A DNA stretch of 40,653 nt, from positions 1 to 40,653 of the forward strand of contig JAEUUP010000021.1 of the NCBI GenBank assembly GCA_016787525.1, read 5' to 3'. The translations under genes and the position numbers were made by a program. Source of the stretch: Saprospiraceae bacterium (GTDB lineage: Bacteria > Bacteroidota > Bacteroidia > Chitinophagales > Saprospiraceae). The stretch's first letter is position 1; each line of letters starts with the position of its first letter. The notes beneath the pieces were generated by a model, which searched no databases, had not been told where the DNA came from, and saw only the letters and a program-made list of their open reading frames with translations. Shown piece by piece: positions 14,315 to 21,269 of this stretch.

Positions 14315-15202
14315 CTAACGAGGAATACGATTGGGATAGTCTGTGATGAGTCCATCCACGCCCAATGCAACCAATTTTTTCATATCTTCCACCTCATTGA
14401 CTGTCCATGGTAGAATGCGCATTTTTTGAGAGTGGCACACATCCACCAATTTTTTATCCACTAAAACATAATGCGGACTGTAAATATGGGGCGTAAAGCT
14501 GAGTTTAGCTAAATTACTGTTGATATTGCCTGTGTTCTCAACCAAATAAGCGGTCACCATTTGTTTGTTCAATTGATGCACGGCCTCAAGTGCGCGTGTA
14601 TCAAACGACTGAATACAGGTTTTCCCTTCTATTTTTAGTCGTTTTAAGGTCTTTAAAACCAGTTGTACGAAGGCTTTTACTGAGGGGGTGCGTTTGTTGT
14701 CCCATTCAGGTTGAGTTTTGATTTCCATATTGAAATAGGGTAGGGCGCGGTTTTTCTGACGGCAATAGGTTTTCACCGCTTCGACCATTTCTGTTAGAGT
14801 CGGTTTGAAGACCCGCATACGTTGCTGGCTCGGAAAGCGCGGATTGCCTCGGCTACCACAATCGTATTTGTGGATTTCCTCCGCGCTCATGTGCCAAAGG
14901 AGTCGTTTTTCAGCTTCGTCTTTACTTACGGGTGTGTTGTCGGCATTTTGACAAATATCGGCATTGAGCCACGGTTCGTGAGAGACAATAAGCTGACTGT
15001 CTTTCGATACGGCCAAATCCAGTTCTAATGTTGTCACGCCTAAGTCGAGGGCTTTCAAAAAAGCAGGAATGGTATTTTCGGGTAAAAGACCTCGTGCGCC
15101 GCGATGCCCCTGCCAGTCGAAAAGTGTGGACGAAGGGGCTGGTTTGTGCCGTTGACAGGCTGTTGTACAGATAATAAGTGCCAAAATGATCGTTTTTTTC
15201 AT
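14315..15202 (-). CDS. Glycerophosphodiester phosphodiesterase (GDPD) lipoprotein
   Basis: A 295-residue protein with a lipoprotein signal (MKKTIILALIICTTAC, Cys16). The GDPD catalytic set is visible: GHRGARGLLPENT (His33, Arg34), TTLELDLAVSKD (Glu60, Asp62) and IVSHEP (His75). It hydrolyses glycerophosphodiesters to sn-glycerol-3-phosphate and an alcohol, probably in the periplasm. The C-terminal barrel end VNEVEDMKKLVALGVDGLITDYPNRI is typical. The gene starts 12 bp after the aldo/keto reductase stop, so they share a transcript. A TACTGAGGGG copy at 14678 encodes TPSV. Confidence 0.94.
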   Translation of the reverse strand: MKKTIILALIICTTACQRHKPAPSSTLFDWQGHRGARGLLPENTIPAFLKALDLGVTTLELDLAVSKDSQLIVSHEPWLNADICQNADNTPVSKDEAEKRLLWHMSAEEIHKYDCGSRGNPRFPSQQRMRVFKPTLTEMVEAVKTYCRQKNRALPYFNMEIKTQPEWDNKRTPSVKAFVQLVLKTLKRLKIEGKTCIQSFDTRALEAVHQLNKQMVTAYLVENTGNINSNLAKLSFTPHIYSPHYVLVDKKLVDVCHSQKMRILPWTVNEVEDMKKLVALGVDGLITDYPNRIPR

Positions 15203-15214
15203 ATTTTTTGCGTT

Positions 15215-16039
15215 TTACCACCAATCCATGGGGTCTTCTACCATTCTAAAATTTTGATTTAAATTGTCTAAAACAACTTTATCTTCTGGCGACAAATTAA
15301 AATCAAAAACATCAAAATTTTCGCGAATCCGATGCCAATTTGCAGATTTGGGTATGGTCGAAACCCCATGCTCCAAAGCCCAACGGAGAACAATTTGCGC
15401 CGAAGTTTTGCCATGTTTTTGAGCAATTGCCACCAAGCGCGGGTCGTCCAGTTTTTGCCCTCGCATCAAGGGCGTATAGGCTTGCAATTGAATATTGTTT
15501 TTTTGGCAATAATCGTGCAAATCTTTGAGATATAAAAATGGACTAAATTCAACCTGATTGACCGCAGGCACAAGGTTTGCGTAAGTTTCTAATTCATTCA
15601 AAAAAGGCAGCAAATAATTGGCAACACCGATGGCTCGAACCACCCCCTCAGTATAAAGCCGTTCCAAAGCCTGCCAGGTGTCTTTGCGCGTCGCCCGCAA
15701 AGGCCAGTGAACCAAGTACAAATCAATATAATCGCAGTTCAATTTTTTCAAACTCGTGTCAAAAGCTTTGAGTGTTTTGTCGTACCCTTGGTCGTTGTCG
15801 TGCACTTTGGTGGTGATAAAAATATCCTGCCGAGCAATACCACTTTGCTGCACAGCTTGACCAATTTCAGCTTCGTTTTGATACATCGCTGCTGTATCTA
15901 TCAGCCGATAACCCGTTTCTAAAGCCCACAAAACGGCTTGTTCAGCTTCTTGGCGGTACATATCGTACACACCTATGCCCAAAAGTGGCATTTTCACGCC
16001 ATTATTGAGTGTGGTATAAAGTTGTGGACGGTGCATCAT
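15215..16039 (-). CDS. Aldo/keto reductase
   Basis: A 274-residue NADPH-dependent oxidoreductase of the AKR superfamily. The catalytic tetrad is visible as Asp48 and Tyr53 (LIDTAAMYQNE), Lys78 (ITTKVH) and His111 (YLVHWPL). The signature GVVRAIGVANYLLPFL and the nucleotide-binding end STIPKSANWHRIRENFDVFDF are present. It resembles 2,5-diketo-D-gluconate reductase-type AKRs; the true substrate is unknown. Start may be either of two adjacent ATG codons. It is separated from PhyH by a terminator-like hairpin and reads into the GDPD gene. A TACTGAGGGG copy at 15644 encodes TEGV. Confidence 0.93.
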   Translation of the reverse strand: MMHRPQLYTTLNNGVKMPLLGIGVYDMYRQEAEQAVLWALETGYRLIDTAAMYQNEAEIGQAVQQSGIARQDIFITTKVHDNDQGYDKTLKAFDTSLKKLNCDYIDLYLVHWPLRATRKDTWQALERLYTEGVVRAIGVANYLLPFLNELETYANLVPAVNQVEFSPFLYLKDLHDYCQKNNIQLQAYTPLMRGQKLDDPRLVAIAQKHGKTSAQIVLRWALEHGVSTIPKSANWHRIRENFDVFDFNLSPEDKVVLDNLNQNFRMVEDPMDWW

Positions 16040-16058
16040 TTTTTCTTTAGTTAGAATG

Positions 16059-16099
16059 AAAAAACTTACGCTAATGTCGCCACTAAACGCAAGTTTTTT
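16059..16099 (-). terminator. Terminator between PhyH and aldo/keto reductase genes
   Basis: AAAAAACTTACG (16059-16070) pairs with CGCAAGTTTTTT (16088-16099), one mismatched position, 17-nt loop, with an A/T-tract at both ends. Confidence 0.6.
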
Positions 16100-16111
16100 A
16101 GAAAATAATCC

Positions 16112-17101
16112 TTAGTATTTCTCTAAACCCAATAGTTTTTTACCCAGATCATTGAGTTCGGCTCTATCATACTTGGTTTGTTCCCAATTGCGCGGGTCGC
16201 CAGGAAAGGCGTAACCTTCGGGCGAAATACGGTTTTTCCAAGAGTTGATGCGCCATTCTTTCATAGCGTCATTGTCTTCTTCGGCGGGCATCATTGATAT
16301 GTATTGCGCCATGCGCACCTTGTCTTTTGAGTTGTTGGCTCTGATACCATGCGGCTGACTGCTGTTAAAAATCAATAAATCACCCGCTTCCATTTTTACT
16401 TTTACCAATTTATCTTCAAAGCCCGTGGTGTCCGGTTGGAAGCGATTGCGGTCGGCAGGTTGTGTCAATTTCCACGTATCATACGTTCGGAAAAGCTCGG
16501 GAATACATTGAAAACCGCCCATATTTTCATCCATTTGATCGGCTAAAGCTAAAACACCTTGTACATTTTGTGGCTTTGTTTCAGGGTCATAATCCCAATG
16601 GATAAAACCTTTGTACTCAAAACCTGGACGCAAAGGGAAGTTCAAATTAGCGCGGTCAATCGTCACCCACAACTTTTCAGTACCCCAAATATCCACAAAT
16701 GCATCGTAAACACGCTGGGTTTGGCGGTTATTCCAGAGGTGCTGATTGTTATACACCTCAACCATGCCCGTATTGGTCAATTCTTTCATTTTCATTTCAG
16801 CGCGTGGCGGCGTGTACCAAGTTTCAGGGTCACTTGGGTCTTTTTCTTCAAATTCCCAAAGAAAAGCAGCGGTGGCCAACGCTTGTTCGCGGGGTACAGC
16901 ATTTTTGATAATTACATAGCCGTTTTCAATCCAAAATTTCCAATCTTCTTCGCTCAAAACGCGCAAAGCCCCCCCCTCAGTAAGACTGGTTCTAAGTTTG
17001 ATCTGGCTGCTTGTAGCCGTTGATGGATTGCCTGGAATGTCGGTGTGGTTTTTATTGGCCATCTGAGTGGCTGCTATAGTTGGATTCATTGTCATTGCCA
17101 T
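16112..17101 (-). CDS. Phytanoyl-CoA dioxygenase (PhyH) family protein
   Basis: A 329-residue Fe(II)/2-oxoglutarate-dependent oxygenase-like protein. The iron facial triad is visible as His168 and Asp170 (FIHWDYD) and His251 (SSQPHGIRANN). GDLLIFNSSQPHG is the typical distal strand. The substrate is unknown; bacterial PhyH proteins hydroxylate many small molecules. The first 45 residues are poorly conserved-looking and several ATGs (codons 1, 3, 5) could serve as start. It begins 5 bp after the upstream lipoprotein gene, so both share the promoter near 17970. An eight-C copy of the TACTGAGGGG word at 16973 encodes TEGG in the N-terminal part. Confidence 0.88.
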   Translation of the reverse strand: MAMTMNPTIAATQMANKNHTDIPGNPSTATSSQIKLRTSLTEGGALRVLSEEDWKFWIENGYVIIKNAVPREQALATAAFLWEFEEKDPSDPETWYTPPRAEMKMKELTNTGMVEVYNNQHLWNNRQTQRVYDAFVDIWGTEKLWVTIDRANLNFPLRPGFEYKGFIHWDYDPETKPQNVQGVLALADQMDENMGGFQCIPELFRTYDTWKLTQPADRNRFQPDTTGFEDKLVKVKMEAGDLLIFNSSQPHGIRANNSKDKVRMAQYISMMPAEEDNDAMKEWRINSWKNRISPEGYAFPGDPRNWEQTKYDRAELNDLGKKLLGLEKY

Positions 17102-17106
17102 GTTGT

Positions 17107-17892
17107 TTAATTGATAAATTTTTGCCAGTTGTTATTCCAATAATTTTTAATAAATGCTATTCTTAAAGAATCGTAATCGTCTGAATTGTCTTCTAAATTA
17201 AATGCTAATTTATTAGGGTCAAATCGGTTCATTAACAGCTTTTTATGTCCTAAAATGCCTCCATTATAGTCTTCGCTATATATTAAAAGTCGCTTGTAAG
17301 TACAAATGAAGTCTTTTTCTAATTCAATATCACTGTTTAATTTACTTTCATCATAATTTATCATCACGCCATAACTTTTCATGTTATAATTTGAGTCTAT
17401 ATCAAACAACTCAGAGTGCCAATTTTTACGTTCGGTAAAATTCCACATCAAATTTGTACCATTTATAGGTGTCACTTGGTCAGTTAATTCTCCAATATCG
17501 CCAAACCGAACAAATATTTCCTTTTTCGGATTAAATAGAATTGGCACATAAGCATGATGATAACGCAAAACAATATCTAAATAACCGTCTTTATTCCAAT
17601 CCTTAAATTCATAAAGCGAAGTCCATTCTGTAATTAATTGTTCCGACCATGTGTTATTCACTTTTTTATGTATTGTAAATCCAAAAACATGATGAAACGT
17701 ATCGTTTATTCCTTTGAAAATCCGAAAAGTAGAATGACCTAATTTAACTACCGTATCGTAATATGATTGATGATCAATGGTATATTTTTTATCATTTTCT
17801 GTAACAAATGGCTTCTCTCCAATTATTGGTGAGTTTGAAGAACAGAAAATGATGAGCGATAAAAATGAAATCGTGATAATGGCATTTTTCAT
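17107..17892 (-). CDS. Hypothetical lipoprotein with a calcium-loop-like motif
   Basis: A 261-residue protein with a probable lipoprotein signal (MKNAIITISFLSLIIFC, Cys17). The segment FKDWNKDGYLDIVLRYHH at about 96-113 has the DxNxDGxxD pattern of EF-hand/FG-GAP (VCBS-type) calcium loops. The rest is rich in Asn, Asp, Lys and aromatic residues and not recognised. Its DNA is clearly more AT-rich than flanking genes and contains no TACTGAGGGG copy, which may mean recent acquisition. It lies 5 bp upstream of PhyH in the same direction. Function unknown. Confidence 0.7.
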   Translation of the reverse strand: MKNAIITISFLSLIIFCSSNSPIIGEKPFVTENDKKYTIDHQSYYDTVVKLGHSTFRIFKGINDTFHHVFGFTIHKKVNNTWSEQLITEWTSLYEFKDWNKDGYLDIVLRYHHAYVPILFNPKKEIFVRFGDIGELTDQVTPINGTNLMWNFTERKNWHSELFDIDSNYNMKSYGVMINYDESKLNSDIELEKDFICTYKRLLIYSEDYNGGILGHKKLLMNRFDPNKLAFNLEDNSDDYDSLRIAFIKNYWNNNWQKFIN

Positions 17893-17966
17893 ATTTTAAT
17901 GTTGAAATAGTTCTTTATACCCCTCAGTATTGTCCAACAAGTAGGGCATTGTGATTAATAATGACA

Positions 17967-17974
17967 CAAAGGTA
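17967..17974 (-). promoter_or_regulatory. Promoter -7 box for the lipoprotein/PhyH operon
   Basis: On the minus strand TACCTTTG fits TAnnTTTG exactly; TTG triplets occur about 24 bp upstream, somewhat far for a -33 box. The leader would carry a copy of the TACTGAGGGG word at 17920-17929. Confidence 0.45.
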
Positions 17975-18016
17975 AAACGACATCTAACCGAAAAGTTACA
18001 ACAATAATTACCAATA

Positions 18017-18048
18017 TTTGAACAATAATGACTTTAAATGTATTTTTG
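18017..18048 (+). promoter_or_regulatory. Promoter of the AraC-type regulator gene
   Basis: TTTG (18017-18020), a 20-bp spacer and TATTTTTG (18041-18048) match the Bacteroidota consensus fully. The start codon at 18078 is 29 bp downstream. The minus-strand promoter at 17974 lies 43 bp away, so the regulator probably controls both directions. Confidence 0.65.
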
Positions 18049-18077
18049 TAAAACATAAAATACATTTTTGTCGAATA

Positions 18078-18938
18078 ATGAAGCTCATTTATGAAAACTT
18101 TGCGCCTGATGCCGGCAGTTCATTTCGTTTTCTGACCCCTCAGTTGAACGACTTTTTTTATTGGCATTATCATCCCGAATATGAGATTGTTTATCTTGAA
18201 GGTGCGGACGGCACGCGCCACGTCGGTGAGCATATTTCGCGTTTTGAAGGCAGCGATTTGGTGCTGATTGGCCCGTATATCCCGCATTTAAACTTTGATT
18301 ATGGTATTAAAAAGCCCTATAAAAAATACGTTTTACACATAAAAGAAGATTTTTTAGAAAAAACCTTTGCTCAAATGCCCGAATTGAGCGACATAAAGGA
18401 CTTGTTTGAGCAGGCTCGAAAAGGCGTTTATTTTTATGGACAATCGAAGCAGCAAATAGGCGAAACCTTGAAAAACCTGTTCCAAAAGACTCATTTTGAG
18501 CAATTTATGGCTGTATTAGAATTGTTGCAAACCATGTCTAAATGTTCCGAAAAAGACACTTTACACGCCAATCCAATCGGTCAACATTACAATTTGAAAG
18601 AACAGCAACGACTAAAAATAGTGTATGCTTATATCGAAGCGCATTATCACGAAAGAATGGACATCATGGACTTGGCCAAACTGACGCATTTGACCCATGC
18701 GGCCTTTTGTCGTTATTTCAAAAAAATGACCTTGATGACGTTCACCGAATTTGTCAATCAATACCGCGTCAATCAAGCAAAAAAGTTATTACTTTTGGAT
18801 AATACCGTGACAGAGATCTGTTTTCAATGTGGTTTTGAGAGCCTGTCTTATTTCAATCGTATTTTTAAAAAAGTAACGAGTATGAGTCCTTTGCAGTTTA
18901 AAAAATCTGTGCTGACCCCTCAGTATGTTTTTGTCTAA
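18078..18938 (+). CDS. AraC-family transcriptional regulator
   Basis: A 286-residue protein. The N-terminal part (FFYWHYHPEYEIVYLEGADGTRHVGEHI) is a cupin-type ligand-binding domain with the usual HxHxEYE-like start, and FEGSDLVLIGPYIPHL continues it. The C-terminal 100 residues hold two HTH motifs: MDIMDLAKLTHLTHAAFCRYFKKM and NTVTEICFQCGFESLSYFNRIFKK. I chose ATG 18078, 29 bp after a consensus promoter, because the longer frame (from 18018) would start within the promoter. It is divergent from the lipoprotein/PhyH operon and is its likely regulator. The gene contains one exact TACTGAGGGG copy (18916, TPQY near the C-terminus) and one near copy (18136). Confidence 0.92.
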   Translation: MKLIYENFAPDAGSSFRFLTPQLNDFFYWHYHPEYEIVYLEGADGTRHVGEHISRFEGSDLVLIGPYIPHLNFDYGIKKPYKKYVLHIKEDFLEKTFAQMPELSDIKDLFEQARKGVYFYGQSKQQIGETLKNLFQKTHFEQFMAVLELLQTMSKCSEKDTLHANPIGQHYNLKEQQRLKIVYAYIEAHYHERMDIMDLAKLTHLTHAAFCRYFKKMTLMTFTEFVNQYRVNQAKKLLLLDNTVTEICFQCGFESLSYFNRIFKKVTSMSPLQFKKSVLTPQYVFV

Positions 18939-18981
18939 AACCAATTAGGAGCTATTTTCAACACATAGTAGCCAAAATAAA

Positions 18982-19024
18982 AAAGCTGATATTGTTCGTG
19001 TTCAACAGTATCAGCTTTAATTTT
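18982..19024 (+). terminator. Rho-independent terminator after araC-type gene
   Basis: AAAGCTGATATTGTT (18982-18996) pairs with AACAGTATCAGCTTT (19004-19018) over 15 bp with one wobble, followed by a T-rich stretch. Confidence 0.88.
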
Positions 19025-19186
19025 TATAGGTAGGACACATCGTTGTGATAGATGTGGATAAAAATATTCAACAAAAATAGGTCTCTTATTTCCTAATACA
19101 AATATCCATTCTGGATAATTATCAGAGTTTTCTAATTTATCTCTATTTTTACCTCATCGTTCACTTAAATGCTATTCGTTCACAAT

Positions 19187-20008
19187 ATGGAATTAATAAA
19201 ACTTAAAAACCTTTTATACAATCCTAAAGGATACGATACTTATCAGCAATTCATGGATTTTTGGGAAACCCAAGTATCGCCCTCTTTTGATATGGGTTCT
19301 GAAGGATTAAGTGAAGAGTCAAAGATTATAATACGTGATTTCTCTCGCAACGAAAACTCTGTTAAAGTAATTTTTGATAATCAAAAATATAGCGTCTTGT
19401 ACATTTCTGAAAATCTAAAAGATATTTTTGGCTACACATCAAAAGAATTTATGGAGTATAATATGCTTTTAGTTTTTCATTCATTGGCATTTGAACATTT
19501 AACTATGCCCATAAAAGTCGCAAAGTGGTCAACTAAAATACAAAAAAATCTACCTAATGATGGTTCTATTCGACATTTCAAATTGACTATTTGTGGTTTG
19601 AAGGTAAAAGATAAAAATAGGCGTACATTGAGTGTATTAGCACGAATTTCAACGATCGAATTTACAGAAAACGATGAGGTTAAAACCATTATTATCTCTG
19701 TCGAAAATATCTCACATTTAATGAAATCTAATGCTTATTGGGCACGTCTTGTTTGTGGGAAAGAGCAAGAACATAAATTTTATTTTTCATCTGATCCTGC
19801 CCACAACACGGGGAAGGATATTGTTTCAAACCGAGAGAAAGATGTTTTGAGGCTTATTGCCAAAGGTATGGAATCCAAAGAAATTGCCAAAGAGTTATTC
19901 ATTAGCACAGGTACTGTTGAAAATCATCGGAGGAATATGATAGCTCGAACAGGCGCAAGAGATACGACAGCATTGCTACAAATTTGTATCTCTTGCGGAA
20001 TTATTTAA
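19187..20008 (+). CDS. LuxR-type regulator with PAS-like sensor domain
   Basis: A protein of 273 residues from ATG 19187 (279 from an earlier ATG at 19169). Residues about 55-200 resemble a PAS-type sensor (YSVLYISENLKDIFGYTSKEFMEY, then later strands). The C-terminal 60 residues form a clear LuxR/GerE HTH: SNREKDVLRLIAKGMESKEIAKELFISTGTVENHRRNMI. Many Bacteroidota carry such orphan PAS-LuxR regulators. The DNA is AT-rich with no TACTGAGGGG copy, like the gene at 17107. No obvious target operon lies next to it; the next gene (trhO) has its own likely promoter. Confidence 0.85.
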   Translation: MELIKLKNLLYNPKGYDTYQQFMDFWETQVSPSFDMGSEGLSEESKIIIRDFSRNENSVKVIFDNQKYSVLYISENLKDIFGYTSKEFMEYNMLLVFHSLAFEHLTMPIKVAKWSTKIQKNLPNDGSIRHFKLTICGLKVKDKNRRTLSVLARISTIEFTENDEVKTIIISVENISHLMKSNAYWARLVCGKEQEHKFYFSSDPAHNTGKDIVSNREKDVLRLIAKGMESKEIAKELFISTGTVENHRRNMIARTGARDTTALLQICISCGII

Positions 20009-20100
20009 AAAATTATTATATCAAAATAAATTTAGTGTGTAATATTTTTTATAAAATTTATACGCTTCAATGATTCTATAGCTTTTTTAAGAGTAATATT

Positions 20101-20108
20101 TAAATTTG
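20101..20108 (+). promoter_or_regulatory. Possible -7 box for trhO
   Basis: TAAATTTG fits TAnnTTTG exactly, 50 bp before the trhO start; the -33 region is only T-rich. Confidence 0.35.
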
Positions 20109-20158
20109 CGTCATTTTTCACCAAACAGCTGTCCTGCAAACGGCGTAGTTTAACAAAT

Positions 20159-21208
20159 ATGAAAAAAGCAAGCCTGCACAATCGGGTCAATCGAGACATT
20201 TTGAAACAACAAATGCTCGACAGTACGGAATCTCGTACCACCATTTCTTTCTACAAATATCACCACATTGTAGAGCCGCAAAATTTCCGCAACGAACTTT
20301 ATCTGAAACTCGATGCCATCGGTACAAAAGGGCGCATTTATGTCGCTACTGAGGGGGTCAATGGACAGATTTCTGTGCCTTCTGCACATGTCGAACTGTT
20401 CCAAGAAACGCTGTATAGCATACCGTTTTTGAACGGTATTCGCCTCAATTTTGCTGTTGATGACGACGGCAAGTCGTTTTATAAACTCATCATCAAAGTT
20501 CGCTCAAAGATTGTTGCCGATGGCTTGGATGATTCCAGTTTCAATCCAGCCGACACAGGCGTTCACCTCAGTGCAGAGGAATTTAACCGATTGACAGATG
20601 ATCCCAGTACGATTTTGGTAGATATGCGCAATCACTACGAGTCGGAAGTCGGGCATTTTAAAGGAGCTATTTTGCCTGAAGTAGAGACTTTCCGCGAAGA
20701 ATTGGACTTAGTTGATGGTATGTTGCGCGGTAATGAGGGGAAAAATCTGGTCATGTACTGCACAGGCGGTATTCGCTGCGAGAAAGCCAGTGCGTGGTTC
20801 AAACATCAAGGCTTCAAAAACGTGTTTCAACTCGACGGCGGCATTATCCAATATGCGCGCCATGCTCGAGAAAGAGGTTTAGAAAACAAGTTTATTGGGG
20901 TCAATTTTGTTTTCGACGAGCGATTGGGTGAGCGCATTTCAGAAGATATTATTGCCAAATGCCACCAATGCGGCGCACCTTGCGATGTGCATAAAAACTG
21001 CGCCAACGATGCTTGTCACTTGCTTTTCATTCAGTGTAAAGAGTGCGAAGCCAAGTATGAGTCTTGTTGTTCCGAAAAATGCCGCGATTTCACCCATTTA
21101 CCCAAAGAAGAACAATTGATTTTGCGCAAAACGGAAGAGTTCAACGGTACGCGGTTTGGCAAAGGGCGTTATAAGGCGCATCATAATTCAGCTGGTTTGT
21201 TGAAATGA
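20159..21208 (+). CDS. trhO: tRNA uridine(34) hydroxylase, rhodanese-like (TrhO/YceA)
   Basis: A 349-residue protein. It has an N-terminal acylphosphatase-like UPF0176 domain (TISFYKYHHIVEPQNF, VATEGVNGQISVP), a rhodanese domain (ILVDMRNHYESEVGHFKGAI) with active-site CTGGIRCEKA (Cys201), and a C-terminal Cys-rich zinc-binding-like region (CHQCGAPCDVHKNC, CKECEAKYESCC). The family hydroxylates uridine 34 of tRNAs on the way to 5-methoxyuridine derivatives. The gene stands alone, ended by a terminator at 21216. The TEGV stretch, natural for this family, is encoded by a TACTGAGGGG copy at 20347. Confidence 0.95.
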   Translation: MKKASLHNRVNRDILKQQMLDSTESRTTISFYKYHHIVEPQNFRNELYLKLDAIGTKGRIYVATEGVNGQISVPSAHVELFQETLYSIPFLNGIRLNFAVDDDGKSFYKLIIKVRSKIVADGLDDSSFNPADTGVHLSAEEFNRLTDDPSTILVDMRNHYESEVGHFKGAILPEVETFREELDLVDGMLRGNEGKNLVMYCTGGIRCEKASAWFKHQGFKNVFQLDGGIIQYARHARERGLENKFIGVNFVFDERLGERISEDIIAKCHQCGAPCDVHKNCANDACHLLFIQCKECEAKYESCCSEKCRDFTHLPKEEQLILRKTEEFNGTRFGKGRYKAHHNSAGLLK

Positions 21209-21215
21209 AAAAAAG

Positions 21216-21250
21216 AAAAGGCAAAAGGTAGCTCAACCCTTTGCCTTTTT
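21216..21250 (+). terminator. Terminator between convergent trhO and the outer-membrane protein gene
   Basis: AAAAGGCAAA (21216-21225) pairs with TTTGCCTTTT (21240-21249), extended by AGG/CCT, with tracts on both sides; it likely serves both genes. A TACTGAGGGG copy follows at 21258. Confidence 0.8.
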
Positions 21251-21269
21251 GCTTTTATACTGAGGGGTA

